Source: Galbula dea
Lineage: Eukaryota; Chordata; Aves; Piciformes; Galbulidae
Assembly: GCA_013399015.1 (NCBI GenBank)
Contig: VWZX01001133.1
Location: forward strand, 248,001-312,000
Direction of reading: 5' to 3'
DNA: 64,000 bases
The notes under the pieces were generated by a model. The model did no database searches. It was not told where the DNA came from and was given only the letters and a program-made list of their open reading frames with translations. The position numbers were made by a program, and so were the translations under genes. Shown one piece after another: positions 37,801-46,573 of this stretch (the first letter of the stretch is position 1; each line of letters starts with the position of its first letter).

Positions 37801-40800
37801 CTTAATATGCTTCTAGTACTGTAGAATTCCCATCTTGTTACTCTTGAGTTAGCAGGAAACCTGCCTGGAGAATTGCACCATCACTCAGGTGCCTGTGACT
37901 CCTGGCATCACAGGAACACTGAATCCTGACAGATGCAACCAGCCGTTCACTTTTTCAGTGGACACCTTGTATTCAAAGCTCCCTTTCTCCCCTCAATATT
38001 AAGTATTTACTACAAATACATGTCTGGTTGAACTTCTGATGGGACACAGTTCTGGTAGCAAAGGGCTCTACCTACAGTTTGTTTCCAGTAGTCTTACAAG
38101 ATCTTCTACTGCTCTTTATTGCTGCCAGTCATTCATCTTTCCCCAGTTCCTCCCTTCCCTTGATGCATTTTCAGCCATTGGTATTAATCATATGCTAGGA
38201 AGTGCATTTTAATCTCTCTCATTTTTGTCTGTTTTCTGGTGTTTCCCCACTTTGGCTTCAGCACTGAATAGATTTAGCCAGCAGTTCCCAGTTTGTTGTG
38301 GAACTAGCACTGCTCACTTAGCAAATAGATTCTTCTGGAAGATAGCACTAGGAGGTAAGGGCAGGGTTTATATCAAACCTGACAGATTTTAGTACTCTTA
38401 AATGTCTTGCCCTAATTCTGCAAGGGCTTTCAGAAGTTCCAGCCCTGATCATTAATTGCAATCACCTCATTACAAGGCAAAATTGGATTGATATTTCAGA
38501 AGAGAAGCTCCTTTGGCTTGGCTCCTTGAGAAGGATGTGTCCTGTAGTACAATAGTGGGAGGACAAAGAATCTGTGATAACTGCAGAACCATTCAGGGGA
38601 GGGGTGTCAAGCCAAGGCTTCTCTTCTCTCACCTTCCTCTTTCTACAAGTACTAACTGAAGAGGATTACAGCATTTTTCTTCCCACTGCATTTCATTCTG
38701 TCAGATCAGGGGTGCTCCAAGAAGTAGCAGCATTTCTCCTGACAGACTTTCTATCTTCTACTAGACTAGTTCTTGTCAACTCTCAGAACCACCTGGATCA
38801 CTGGCATTTGTGTTCCTGAGGCTCAAGGTGCCACTTTCTTCCCTCTGACATCAAGTCTTTCCTCTTCTACTGTTCCTTTCCGTTGGAGACCTCTTTAGAG
38901 TTTAATTCTTTCCCCTTCCAAAGGCAACTATCTTTTTTTAATCATGCTGCATAGTGAATCTAACAGAGAAGAATCTTTCTTGCACCAACCTCTGGCAAAG
39001 CTTACATGATACAATACAGAATTAGGTCATTTCCATCCCTTCTGTCTCCTCACATTGTGAAATAGAAAAGCATTTTTCTATCATAAACTGTATGTTCAGT
39101 GTTGCAAAGCCTTCTCTAGAGAAGAAATGATTCATCCAAGGCAGCAGCAGAAATAGCAGCAAATTGCACATCTCCCCTCTCAGTGCACAGGGGCAGCGAT
39201 TGAAGTCACAGGGGTCAGGCTGCAGGTCTGCTTGCACCCAGCTACACTTGACCAGTCCCACAGCTTCATCCTCTGAGTCCATTTTCACCTCCTTCACAGC
39301 TTGGCCCCAGCTAGAAGTGTCTGTATGCTTCCATTTGCACTACAGTGTTCATATTTAATGCCAGCAGTCATGATCATGTCACATCTACAGCTCCTAGTGA
39401 AGCAGCTCTCAGATCCGGTTTGATTTTTTTTAACCCTTACATGCATTTCCTAACATTTATTGATGCAAATTCCTGTTTACAGTTTTATTGCAAGATTTTA
39501 GCTTAAATCTTTAGCTCAACATGAATGCAGGATCCTAGGATTAGCATTTCTGCTGCCCACACTGCAAGAATTGACTTTACCTTTGCTTGTGGTGCATTTG
39601 AAAAGAGCAGATGAGTAAAGAAGTGCTGAGCTAATGTAGACTCAACCCAGTTCACCTGCTGGGCACAGCCCCTCCCCCTGCGTTTGGGTTCAGAAGCAGA
39701 ATAACTGCGTTCGTTGCAGACCCAGAAGTGCTTCTGGTTGTGGGCTGGCTCACACTGAGCCTGGTGAAGCATTTCTGTCCCTGGGGTGCAGCCAGGCCTT
39801 GGTTTGCACAGAAATCTTAGCTGCCCAAACTAAGCGATTAACAGTTGCCGTGACTGCAGAGATTCATTAGCTAATTAGGTATTATTCCATGCTAGTTTGT
39901 CATTTCCTGGAAGGCCTGATATGTGCTTTCTCAGTAGGGTCCAAAAACTATGCAAGATTTGAGATATCAAGGAATGATTTACCTTCAGCTAACCTTTAAA
40001 ATCACAGGCAAGGGATGATTGTGAGGTTGCTGTTGCATTCTGTGAGGTTCTGGAAGCCTGAAACACTACATACATGGGCAAGGAAAGGTGGTTGCCTTTT
40101 TAAACAGTCCCTGGTCTGATGGTGTCTTGTGGCTGCATGGGAGTGTGTCTGCCAGCAGAAGGAACTGGCCAAAAACGTCAAAAGCCTGATCCCAAAAAGA
40201 AAACCAACTAAATTCCATCCCATGTAGCACAGGTAAAACACTTCAGCAGGTGAGTCAGGATGTGGTAGTGAAAGGGCAGCTGCAGTGACTGAGGGGATGG
40301 AGAATGAAGATGAAAGCCTTTGGAGGCCAGGTGAGCTCTGCTCTATTACCTCCTTAAGCTTCAGCTTCCGATGTTCCTTCCAATTACAGGAACAGGGGAG
40401 TGGGTTTGAAGGGTTAGTGCAACTGTAGGCCCATCATACTGCTTTAATCTATTTCTTTTTGAAGAGGAGAGGAGAGTAAGGGAGAGAAAAGAAACTCTGC
40501 AAGGTGTTTGACAACAAAGAGTGCAGGAACTCGCAGCTCTTTGAGGGTCAATTAGGCAGAAAATGTGCTCAAGACTACATGCTCTATTGGATTACTGGCC
40601 AAAGAATTACCCCAGAGCAATCAGAGTGGCCCTGCTGCCTGAGCACAGAGAGGCAATTAGAGATTCAGAGGACATGCTACAGAAGCTTTAATTAAAGGTG
40701 TTATTTCCACATCACTGAACACTGGAAATGAAATTCTTCCTTGCAGCCACCAGAAGCAGCTTTTGTCTTTGGCTTGCTTGTAGAATGTCAGCGTTAAGAC

Positions 40801-43592
40801 GTAGCTGGTTCTGGCTTCTCTGCCTTAGGAGGGCAGGTGGTGTTTCACCCACTCCTTCTCCTAACTGCCAGTTAGAACATGGCCAGATGAAGAGGTGGAT
40901 CTCCATTGCTAGACCTTCTGGCTTCCTTTGGCATTGTAGAGGTCTCTATCAGCAAGGGCAATAGGACCTCTTGGCTAGATTGCAAGATGAAGTTTATGGA
41001 GTACTGTTTATGTGCAGAGCAGAAATAGTTAACTAGAGCAAGAAAGATAAATCTGTTCTCTTTAAAACTGATGTTAGGGGAAACTACAATTTTTAAATGA
41101 GTTTTGGTTCTCCATGGACTTGGTGGCACAACCAACCAGAGCTACAGGAGCAGCCTCTCAGTACAATTGCAGCAGCAGCAAACACAACCCCTCACCACCA
41201 CACCTACTGATAATGGTGCCTCTAGGTCTGCTTTGGTGGCTGCTTCAGCAGCCAAAGCTTTCTCCAGGAAGACCATGCTCCTCACAACCATTCCATTCTT
41301 GATGATGTTAGCATACTCAAAACAGGACAAACCCCACTGTAAGCTTTGAACTCCTGCTCAAAATCTGCAGGTCACAGCTGCTGACCATTCTGGGAAATCT
41401 CCTTTTGGCATCAAGCCCTCAGTGAAGCTCAAGAGCACTGACCTTCAGCTTATGCTGTGGCTTACCCAAAGGAGATAATACCACGTGTATTTTTCACCCA
41501 TTCCCCATATGCGCAAGTAGCAGAAGCACATCTTTCCTGCAGCCTTAACTCCCACTCTAGAGTTGTCTCCTTGAAGAGGTGACATGATGGTCCAGTCCAT
41601 AACACAAACTCTGCTACCAAGCTAAACCACCACTGCTATTTACTTGATAACCATAAGTAACACACAAAGCAAGACCAAAGAAACACCAATCCTTACCTTT
41701 TTTGATGAACCCTCTGGTTGGTTGTCCTGCTCAGAGGTGCTCAGATGCTCCTGCAACTCATGGCTGCTCCTCAGCACAATGAGGTTGCTCTAGCTCAGGT
41801 CTCTTTTTCTAGTCATGGTTGGTCCTTCACTCAAAGCTCTCCCCCCAGCTACAAAGTGCTTGTTTCTCTTTTCCCCCTTTTCTGCTCAGATTTTTCCTGT
41901 CTCTTTTGAGTGCTTATGTGCTTCCCTTTCAAGATGTGAAGTTTTTGATCTGAAGTTTACATTTGCTCCAGATTCTGGTGCCCTGGCAGAGATACATGGA
42001 CCAACAACAACCAGTCTCAGGTGTGAGCCAACCTCCTCTTACCATGTGTGTGGTCAAAAGAAGAGGCACTGAGATGATGAAGACCTTAGGTCTCCCATCC
42101 GTGGGGCGCAGTCTGGAGGCCCTCTTGGCAGGCAGGAATATACTTGGAAGCATTCTGTAGTGCAGCCAGTCATCATCATAATAGTTTCATTATTAACCAG
42201 AGTTCATAAACTCTCTGTAAGCCTACTCCTCAGCTCATGTTTCTTTGGTGGAAGAGCCAAGCATTAGCTGGACAGCTGGGGACCTTAAAGCTTCCAACAG
42301 GTTCTTTCATTTTTATTTGCTTATTGTCTGATCTCTCCCAGTCACAGAATTACACCCTGCAAGTGCCATGTCTGCAAAGCACTGAGCACACCAAGAAGTT
42401 AACCTTTTCTGGGTGACCCTGCTGGAGCAGGAGGACTAGATGATCTCCAGAGGTCCCTTCCAAACCCCACCACCCTGGGATTCGGTGCAATCCTTGCCAT
42501 CCTTTCGCAGGATGCAGAGGATGCCGAAGGACCTTGTCGGGAGCAGGGCAGGGAGCAGCTCCTCAGCTTCTGTCTTCATCCTGGTACAGAAGCATGAGGA
42601 GCAGGGATGTTCTCCTCTGCAGTGGTGTAACCTCACACATGCCCAATAACCAGCTCTGCCTGTAGAAGGTGCTTGGTTGGATTTTTAGCCCCGTGAGATA
42701 ACAATGCAGAGGAAGGGGTGAGGGCAGGGAAGCCAGCTGGTCCCCAACTCTGGTGCAGCACCAGGCACGGAGAAGGTCCCAGGCAGGATAGGCTTGCTCT
42801 GAAAAAGCCTGCACAGCTCCTCCAAATTCTTCATGGCCAAGTCAGCTACTTGCTTTTCTTTCTTTTATTTGCACTCCCAAACAACATTTACAACCTGGGG
42901 CTTGGTCTGAGCTATGAGGAAGACGATCTTCAGCTTCCTTGGAGGTTCTCATTGTTCCACAGTTTGACAGTGTGTATGAAACTGCTTAAAAGCTCTTCTC
43001 CAGATGAGGAATGTAGGTTGTTTCTAATTATGTGACATGTAATCAAGCGTGACGTGCCTGCTTACCCCTCAGATGACAGCCAGCTTTGATTGCCTTCAAC
43101 AGAGTCAAGGTGGGGAACATTCAGGTGTTACATAGCCTAAAGCCTGCAAAAATTCTTCATTTCAGTAGCCCCTGACTCAACTTACCTGTGCTAATGTCTG
43201 TTCCAGGAGGCACTTGGTGTGAAAATGTCCATGCCTTGGGCTTTGTGGTTGTTTGAACTCAGACTCTTTCCTCCTTCTCTATCAGTCATGACAACCATTA
43301 ACAGAAGGAGGTGTGAGCCTCTTCCCAGCATCTCAGCACATAGGAAGGTTTAATACTGAGAGCTTTGTTCTCCACCTTAAATGCCTATTGACTCCTTTAG
43401 CCCAGAGAAACATTGATTCTCCCTCTCACTTGCTTTCCAGGCTCTGCTTTCTTTCCTGGTCGCTGTGCTGAGGTTTTTGCCAAAGGTCAGAGCATTGGGA
43501 AGCTAGGAGTCCTCCACCCTGATGTCATCACCAAGTTTGAGCTCACCATGCCCTGCTCTGCCCTGGAGATCAACATCGAGCCCTTCGTCTGA
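13595..43592 (+). CDS. FARSB: FARSB, cytosolic phenylalanyl-tRNA synthetase beta subunit, complete (17 coding exons)
   Basis: The seventeen exons have consistent phases and GT-AG borders and sum to 1770 nt, giving 589 residues plus TGA, the same length as human FARSB. The protein forms an alpha2-beta2 complex with FARSA that attaches phenylalanine to tRNA-Phe in the cytosol. By family knowledge it has an N-terminal region, a B3/B4 editing domain (about residues 115-290), a B5 DNA-binding-like fold (about 300-380, with [20 protein letters not shown]), and a catalytic-like core (about 390-589, with [20 protein letters not shown]) that helps build the dimer. No frameshift, stop or missing block is visible. 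Human and bird proteins differ mainly by small changes around residues 48-62 and 528-533. The start MPTVSVRRDLLFQALG matches the human N terminus and lies in a CpG island. Identification is secure. Confidence 0.98.
13905..14430 (+). mobile_element. CR1 LINE internal fragment from the reverse-transcriptase reading frame
   Basis: Broken reading frames show the CR1 RT region, including LFNIFISDLKEG and QFADDTKLGG (the catalytic ADD box) and later FNKGKCRVLHLGRNN. It is disrupted by frameshifts. Unlike the other copies it lacks the element's 3' end, stopping near GCCCTCGAGGCC. Confidence 0.88.
14563..15080 (-). mobile_element. CR1 LINE 3' fragment, antisense in FARSB intron 1
   Basis: It begins AATCACAAAATCATTAAGG and runs through the TGGTGACTCCATTGCCTGGG and TCCTCTTGTCCTCTC blocks to CCAGTGCCCAGCACAGGG. 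It is a near-standard member of the dominant subfamily. It ends 125 bp before exon 2. Confidence 0.94.
15205..15260 (+). CDS. FARSB: FARSB exon 2 (residues 20-38)
   Basis: The acceptor TTCTTTCTTCACAG precedes it and the donor GTAAGT follows. It encodes DEEFNELCFEFGLELDEI after the split threonine. Length is 56 nt, phase 1 to 0. Confidence 0.96.
15980..16134 (+). CDS. FARSB: FARSB exon 3 (residues 39-90)
   Basis: The acceptor is CTTCATTTCAG and the donor GTGAGG. It encodes a lysine/glutamate-rich linker, then LYKIDVPANRYDLLCLEGL and LQVFKE, which are conserved. Length is 155 nt, phase 0 to 2. Confidence 0.96.
16659..16731 (+). CDS. FARSB: FARSB exon 4 (residues 90-114)
   Basis: The acceptor is TTTTATTCTAG and the donor GTAAAA. 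It completes the split arginine and encodes INLPRYEKIIPAEGEGQRLI then ITEE. Length is 73 nt, phase 2 to 0. Confidence 0.94.
17250..17365 (+). CDS. FARSB: FARSB exon 5 (residues 115-153)
   Basis: The acceptor is GTGAATTGCAG and the donor GTCAGT. It encodes TAKIRPHAVAAVLRN and DSFIDLQEKLHQNIC, the start of the B3/B4 region. Length is 116 nt, phase 0 to 2. Confidence 0.96.
17553..17703 (+). CDS. FARSB: FARSB exon 6 (residues 153-203)
   Basis: The acceptor is TTTCTTTCTTTCTAG and the donor GTAAGT. It encodes the strongly conserved RRALVAIGTHDLDTISGPFT block of the B3/B4 domain. Length is 151 nt, phase 2 to 0. Confidence 0.96.
18285..18430 (+). mobile_element. CR1 LINE internal fragment, sense in FARSB intron 6
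   Basis: It starts GGGCAGGGATTGTCCTCCTG and continues through CAAGCAGGACATTGAGGTGC to GGGTCTAGAGCACGAG. It lacks a few dozen bases of the consensus around the GAGAAGGGC block and stops long before the 3' end. Confidence 0.85.
18777..18885 (+). CDS. FARSB: FARSB exon 7 (residues 204-240)
   Basis: The acceptor is GTTCCCCCAG and the donor GTAAGG. It encodes HYLHLIENKPLYPVIHDSNG and VVLSMPPIIN, part of the B3/B4 domain. Length is 109 nt, phase 0 to 1. Confidence 0.96.
20801..20955 (-). mobile_element. CR1 LINE 3' end fragment in FARSB intron 7
   Basis: The antisense read has TTGGAAGGGACCTCTGGAGA, CATCTAGTCCAAGCCCCCTG and TTGGAATCTCTCCACAGAAG, matching the older subfamily seen at 5597-5940. It is truncated after about 155 bp. 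Confidence 0.88.
21323..21393 (+). CDS. FARSB: FARSB exon 8 (residues 240-263)
   Basis: The acceptor is CACATGTTTTAG and the donor GTAAAT. It encodes GDHTKISVNTRNVFIECTGT then DITK. Length is 71 nt, phase 1 to 0. Confidence 0.95.
22632..22693 (+). CDS. FARSB: FARSB exon 9 (residues 264-284)
   Basis: The acceptor is TTATTTTGTAG and the donor GTGAGT. It encodes AKIVLDIIVTMFSEYCEKPF. Length is 62 nt, phase 0 to 2. Only 92 bp separate it from exon 10. Confidence 0.95.
22786..22837 (+). CDS. FARSB: FARSB exon 10 (residues 284-301)
   Basis: The acceptor is CTGTCTCTCCCAG and the donor GTAAGC. It encodes VEAAEVVYPNGKTHIYP after the split serine. Length is 52 nt, phase 2 to 0. Confidence 0.95.
24303..24364 (+). 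CDS. FARSB: FARSB exon 11 (residues 302-322)
   Basis: The acceptor is a long T tract ending TTTTTAG and the donor GTATGT. It encodes ELAYRKERVKPELINKKIGI at the start of the B5 region. Length is 62 nt, phase 0 to 2. Confidence 0.95.
24791..24998 (+). CDS. FARSB: FARSB exon 12 (residues 322-391)
   Basis: The acceptor is TTTTGTTTCAG and the donor GTAAGA. At 208 nt it is the longest FARSB coding exon. It encodes most of the B5 domain, including [20 protein letters not shown] and AYGYNNIQ. Phase 2 to 0. Confidence 0.97.
25444..25524 (+). CDS. FARSB: FARSB exon 13 (residues 392-418)
   Basis: The acceptor is TTTTTTGTTTAG and the donor GTATAT, which is weaker than the others. It encodes LPLNKLTELLRLDLAAAGFT then EALTFAL. 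Length is 81 nt, phase 0 to 0. Confidence 0.95.
26219..26288 (+). mobile_element. Short CR1 3' end in FARSB intron 13
   Basis: It shows GGTTGGACTAGGTGATCTTT and GGTCCCTTCCCACTCC, then the ATTCTGTG-type terminal octamer repeats characteristic of CR1 tails (CGTTCTGTGATTCTGTGA). Confidence 0.88.
27481..27573 (+). CDS. FARSB: FARSB exon 14 (residues 419-449)
   Basis: The acceptor is CTTCCTCTCAG and the donor GTGAGA. It encodes CSQEDIADKLGMELSATQAV then RIANPKTAEFQ. Length is 93 nt, phase 0 to 0. Confidence 0.96.
28290..28515 (+). mobile_element. CR1 LINE internal fragment ending about 35 bp before FARSB exon 15
   Basis: It runs in sense from GGTCCAGAGCACAAGTGTTG through CTCCAACTCCCTGAAAGGAG to TTTAGGTTGGACGTTAGGAA. 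It lacks the CR1 3' end, so the right border looks like a secondary deletion. The 34 bp to exon 15 contain the whole polypyrimidine tract. Confidence 0.92.
28550..28667 (+). CDS. FARSB: FARSB exon 15 (residues 450-489)
   Basis: The acceptor is TTTGTCCTGCAG and the donor GTAAGA. It encodes [20 protein letters not shown] then PLPLKLFEISD, the conserved core of the catalytic-like domain. Length is 118 nt (phase 0 to 1), so skipping would shift the frame. A CR1 fragment ends about 35 bp upstream, and an alternative AG (CTTGCAG, ending 28529) lies 20 bp before the used acceptor. Confidence 0.96.
29076..29567 (-). mobile_element. CR1 LINE 3' fragment, antisense in FARSB intron 15
   Basis: It begins near GGTTTTGATTGGAAGAGACC and ends GCCAGGATTTGAGGTGCAGC. 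It includes the complement of the blocks present in the sense CR1 at 28290-28515, so the two form an inverted pair around exon 15. Confidence 0.93.
31753..32020 (-). mobile_element. CR1 LINE 3' end fragment, antisense
   Basis: It begins TTCATAGAATCATTAAGGTT and continues through ACCACTGCCCTGGGCAGCCT to about the GGAGGCCATCTCCTCTTG block. It belongs to the dominant subfamily and is truncated after about 270 bp. Confidence 0.92.
32727..32879 (+). CDS. FARSB: FARSB exon 16 (residues 489-540)
   Basis: The acceptor is CCTTCTTCTTCAG and the donor GTAAGG. It encodes DVGARNYRHFCAVYYNKSPG and IIHGLLDRVMQLLEVPP. The EEKGYTIK stretch is one residue shorter than in human. Length is 153 nt, phase 1 to 1. 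Confidence 0.95.
33367..33905 (-). mobile_element. CR1 LINE 3' fragment, antisense in FARSB intron 16
   Basis: It begins ATCATAGAATCAAAGCTTGG and ends with CTCACTAGTGCCCAGTGCAG. It is a long member of the dominant subfamily, with the same interior blocks as 14563-15080. Confidence 0.94.
34592..34640 (-). mobile_element. Short CR1 3' end remnant
   Basis: Only TAGAATCATGGCATGGGTTG and TTGGAAAGGACCTTTCAAGG remain before unrelated sequence, consistent with a severely truncated CR1. Confidence 0.75.
36431..36950 (+). mobile_element. CR1 LINE 3' fragment, sense in FARSB intron 16
   Basis: It runs from the CAGTTTTGGGCCCCTCATTC block through GGTGCTGGAGTGTGTTCAAA to the 3' end TTTTCCAACCTTAATGATTC. 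It carries a long open frame (36215-36871) that is only the CR1 non-coding tail read through. Confidence 0.94.
42410..42486 (+). mobile_element. Short CR1 3' end in FARSB intron 16
   Basis: It shows GACTAGATGATCTCCAGAGG and TCCCTTCCAAACCCCACCAC, then GGGATTCGGTG, the degenerate terminal octamer. Confidence 0.85.
43441..43592 (+). CDS. FARSB: FARSB exon 17, C terminus and stop (residues 540-589)
   Basis: The acceptor is TTGCTTTCCAG. It encodes SAFFPGRCAEVFAKGQSIGK, GVLHPDVITKFELTMPC and the C-terminal EINIEPFV followed by TGA at 43590-43592. It is separated from exon 16 by a 10.6 kb intron. Confidence 0.97.
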
Positions 43593-43695
43593 GGATGGGA
43601 CTTTGATCCTCCTGCAGCCAGCTGCTGGCACGTGCAGCACCCTCTGCTCTTTCCTCTTCCTCTGCAGGGTGTATCTGCTTATGCTCCTCTATCCC

Positions 43696-43701
43696 AATAA
43701 A
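43696..43701 (+). terminator. FARSB polyadenylation signal
   Basis: A canonical AATAAA lies 104 bp past the FARSB stop codon, giving a short 3' UTR with cleavage expected near 43715-43730. It is the first such hexamer downstream of the stop. Confidence 0.75.
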
Positions 43702-44827
43702 CTAGAAAAAAACAGAGCCTGGCTCCTTGGGTCAAGCTTTTCCTTCCAGGCTACCTTCTGCAGGGTGAGAATGTGGCAGCTCAGCCTGGACCCTGCCCTC
43801 AGTATTTTGTCTGAGGAAGGGTGGGGGAGGAGCCAATTGGGCCAAAGCCCAGCGTGTTATGAGAGAAATGTGATGGCAGAGCACATGATTAGTTTTCAAG
43901 CTCAGAAATGTTCCACAGACACAGCTTCATACTGTAACTGATTATGGCTGCAGAACAGGAATCTCATTCTTTTCCTTATTGCATGAAATAAGATAATTGA
44001 TTAGAGCAAATGCTGAGTGAATGTGAGCAGAACTAAGGAGCTGAGCTTTTCTTGTCATGTGCTCAGCAATGGCTGGGGGAGGAAAACAAACTCGTTTCAT
44101 GAAAACCAGAGCTGTTTTGTAAGCAAGATGTGTGTAATATCTGCTTCCCTTCTCCAGACAGAACTGGTGAGCCTTTATCATTCTACATTCAGAAAGGGGA
44201 GGAGGTGCAATTACATTTTTTGCAGGCTGGAGGGAAGCCTGGTGGTTTTGTGAAGCTCCACACCAAATAGGGGCAATGCATTTAGGACCATAGGCCACTG
44301 CTCTTTTTGCATGAGGAGCTGAAAACTATCAAAGCCTTACCCTGACTGAGGCTGGCATGTGTGTCTGCAGGAGTTCTCTTGGTCCTGCAGCACTCACAGA
44401 GCCCCACCAGCAGCTTTCTGAAGCCCAGTTGCACAGCAGGGACCATGCAGCTCTCAGCCAGTTCTACTTCCCTTGCTGTTTTGCTCCTGACAGTGGATGA
44501 GAACCTCTCACAGGTCAAGCTTCTCCTTCTCAGTGGCTTTCTGGCAGCAGTTACTCTGCCAGCAGCCTGGCACTTTGTGCCTTTGCTGTCAGAGTTCAAG
44601 AAGCTCCATCCAGCATGTTGATGCCTGATACACCCTTCCTGGGCTAAGGTCACCGAGTGGGTGGCCAACTGAGGGCTCTGATGCAGGCTCTGTACTGGCT
44701 GGCCCTCATTTGCAATCTGAGAACCATTGCTAATGTTGCAGGATGCCAGTCACCAGTGTTTTGCATTTGGCTAAGATGCTGTGGGGAGAACCAGATAGTT
44801 CCTGATCCCAGGCCAAGAATGGACACA

Positions 44828-45285
44828 GGATCACAGGCTGGTTTGGGTTGGAAGGGACCTTTCAAGGTCATCTAGTCCAACACCCCTGCAGGCAGCAGGA
44901 ACATCTCCAACTAGAGCAGGTTGCTCAGAGCCCCAAACAATCTGACCTGGAGTGGTTCCAGGGATGGGACATCTCCCAGCTCACTGGGCAACCTGGGTCA
45001 GGGTCTCACCATCCTCAGCATCAAAAATTTCTTCCTTCTCTCTAGTCTAAATCTCCCTCTTAGTTTCAAACCATCAGCCCTTGTCCTGTTTCAACAGGAC
45101 CTGCTAAAAAGTCTGTCTCCATCTTTCTTACTAACCCCTTTAAGTAATGAAAGGCCCCAAGAAGGTCTCCCTGGAGCCTTTTTTTTCCCCAGGCTGAGCA
45201 ACCCCAACTCTCTCAGCCTGTCCTCCCAGCAGAGAGGTTCCAGCCTTCAGATCATTTCTGTGACCTCCTCCAGGTCCATGACTGC
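44828..45285 (-). mobile_element. CR1 LINE 3' fragment
   Basis: It begins GGTTTGGGTTGGAAGGGACC and includes ACCTGGAGTGGTTCCAGGGA and TCTCTCTAGTCTAAATCTCC, the same subfamily as the copy at 12721-13100. It ends near the GTGACCTCCTCCAGGTCC block. Confidence 0.93.
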
Positions 45286-46098
45286 TGTGCTGAAGCCTGC
45301 AGAGCTGGGAGGTGCTGCAGAAAAGCATTACAATGAGAATCTCATCGAGGGGAGAGATGTGCAGTGCTGAGGGTGATGCTTGCTTAGATCCCTCTCGCTA
45401 ATCCTAACAGGTGGGAAGGCACCAGCCAAGGCTTTTTTGGTGCTAATCTGGTATGAAGAACACACTACACTTCCCCATCTGGAGCCCCTACTGTTCCCCT
45501 TGGATGGAAGTGGAGATTTTTTCCTTATCCCTGCCTGACAGACACGAAGTGAGAAGAGAGCTGTTGCCATCCATTCCACGGCCGAGTCCAGCTCCCGCTG
45601 GAGAGCCTGGAAACTGCAGCTCACATTTTCCAGGCTCCCGAGGGATTAGCCAGCTTGTCGTGTGCAGGATGTGTCTCTCCGTGCCGCCCCCAGCGCTGCA
45701 GTGTGGGAAGCAAGCTGGGCCACAGATGGGATGTATTAACCCCCCCCTTCCCTTACCCCTCCCTTCCAGTTACTGCTGTGTCAGGCATGGGGATTAGGGA
45801 GCACAATGAGGGAGATTTGGATTTCAGCAGAGGACAGGCAGATTTCCCTGCACTGAAGATTATTTCTCTGCTCGAGGTTTTCCAAGGGTTTGGGTTTTCC
45901 TGAGGCTTTAGGTGTCCCAGTTCTCCTGGGAATTTCCTGTTCTCTGAGTGTAAAGAGCAGATTAGGCTGGGACTATGGGCTTGAGCTGCAGTGGGATGTG
46001 CTGGGAGGCTCTTGGGGATCACTGCTGCTCCTTTTCCATACCATTTGCCCGTGGTAGCTAAGTGCTCCACAAGCAGGACATTAGCTCTGTCCTGAAAA

Positions 46099-46254
46099 AT
46101 CATTGAATCATTCTGACTGGAAAAGACCTTCAAGATCCAGCTCTTAACCTAATACTGCCAGGTCACCACTAAACCAGGTCTCTCAGCACCACATCTATGT
46201 GGTTTCTGAATGCTTCCAGGGATAGTGACTCCACTACTGCTCTGGACAGCCTCC
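46099..46254 (-). mobile_element. CR1 LINE 3' end fragment
   Basis: It begins ATCATTGAATCATTCTGACT and contains CTAATACTGCCAGGTCACCA and CACATCTATGTGGTTTCTGA. It is truncated after about 155 bp at the CTCTGGACAGCCTC block. Confidence 0.9.
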
Positions 46255-46449
46255 CCCTCGTTAAGAGTCACATCTTATCTGAACACGGCACCACAGCCAA
46301 ACTTCAGCTGCACAGCTACAGGAGCCTGGCCGTGGCTGCTGGCACCACATCCAGCTGTGAGAGGGGTCAGAGGCTTTGCAGAGGCTTTTAAAGCTTCCTC
46401 TTGATTCTCTTTCTCTGCTTTTAGCAAGTTATGTTACCTCCAGGGACTG

Positions 46450-46573
46450 AGCAGGGATTGTCCTCCTGGGCTGGGCACAGGGGAGGCCACATCTCCCATC
46501 CTGGATTCAGTTTTGGGCTTCTCACTCCCAGAAGGACATTGAGGTGCTGGAGTGTGTCCAGAGAAGGGCAGTG
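46450..46573 (+). mobile_element. CR1 LINE internal fragment
   Basis: It shows GCAGGGATTGTCCTCCTGGG, then CCCAGAAGGACATTGAGGTG and CCAGAGAAGGGCAGTG. Neither the 5' nor the 3' end of the element is present. Confidence 0.87.

Larger units (their letters stand above)
32880..43440. other. FARSB intron 16 (10.6 kb)
   Basis: The longest intron makes up about a third of the gene. It has CR1 copies at 33367-33905, 34592-34640, 36431-36950 and 42410-42486. The 36951-42409 stretch is free of recognisable CR1. Several open frames in it show no family resemblance. An A run (about 14) lies near 36066-36079. Confidence 0.8.

Noticed and set aside
41142..41330. 62-codon minus-strand frame with a protein-like composition
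   Set aside because: It has no recognisable domain and no supporting exon signals. It is kept only as an unexplained segment.
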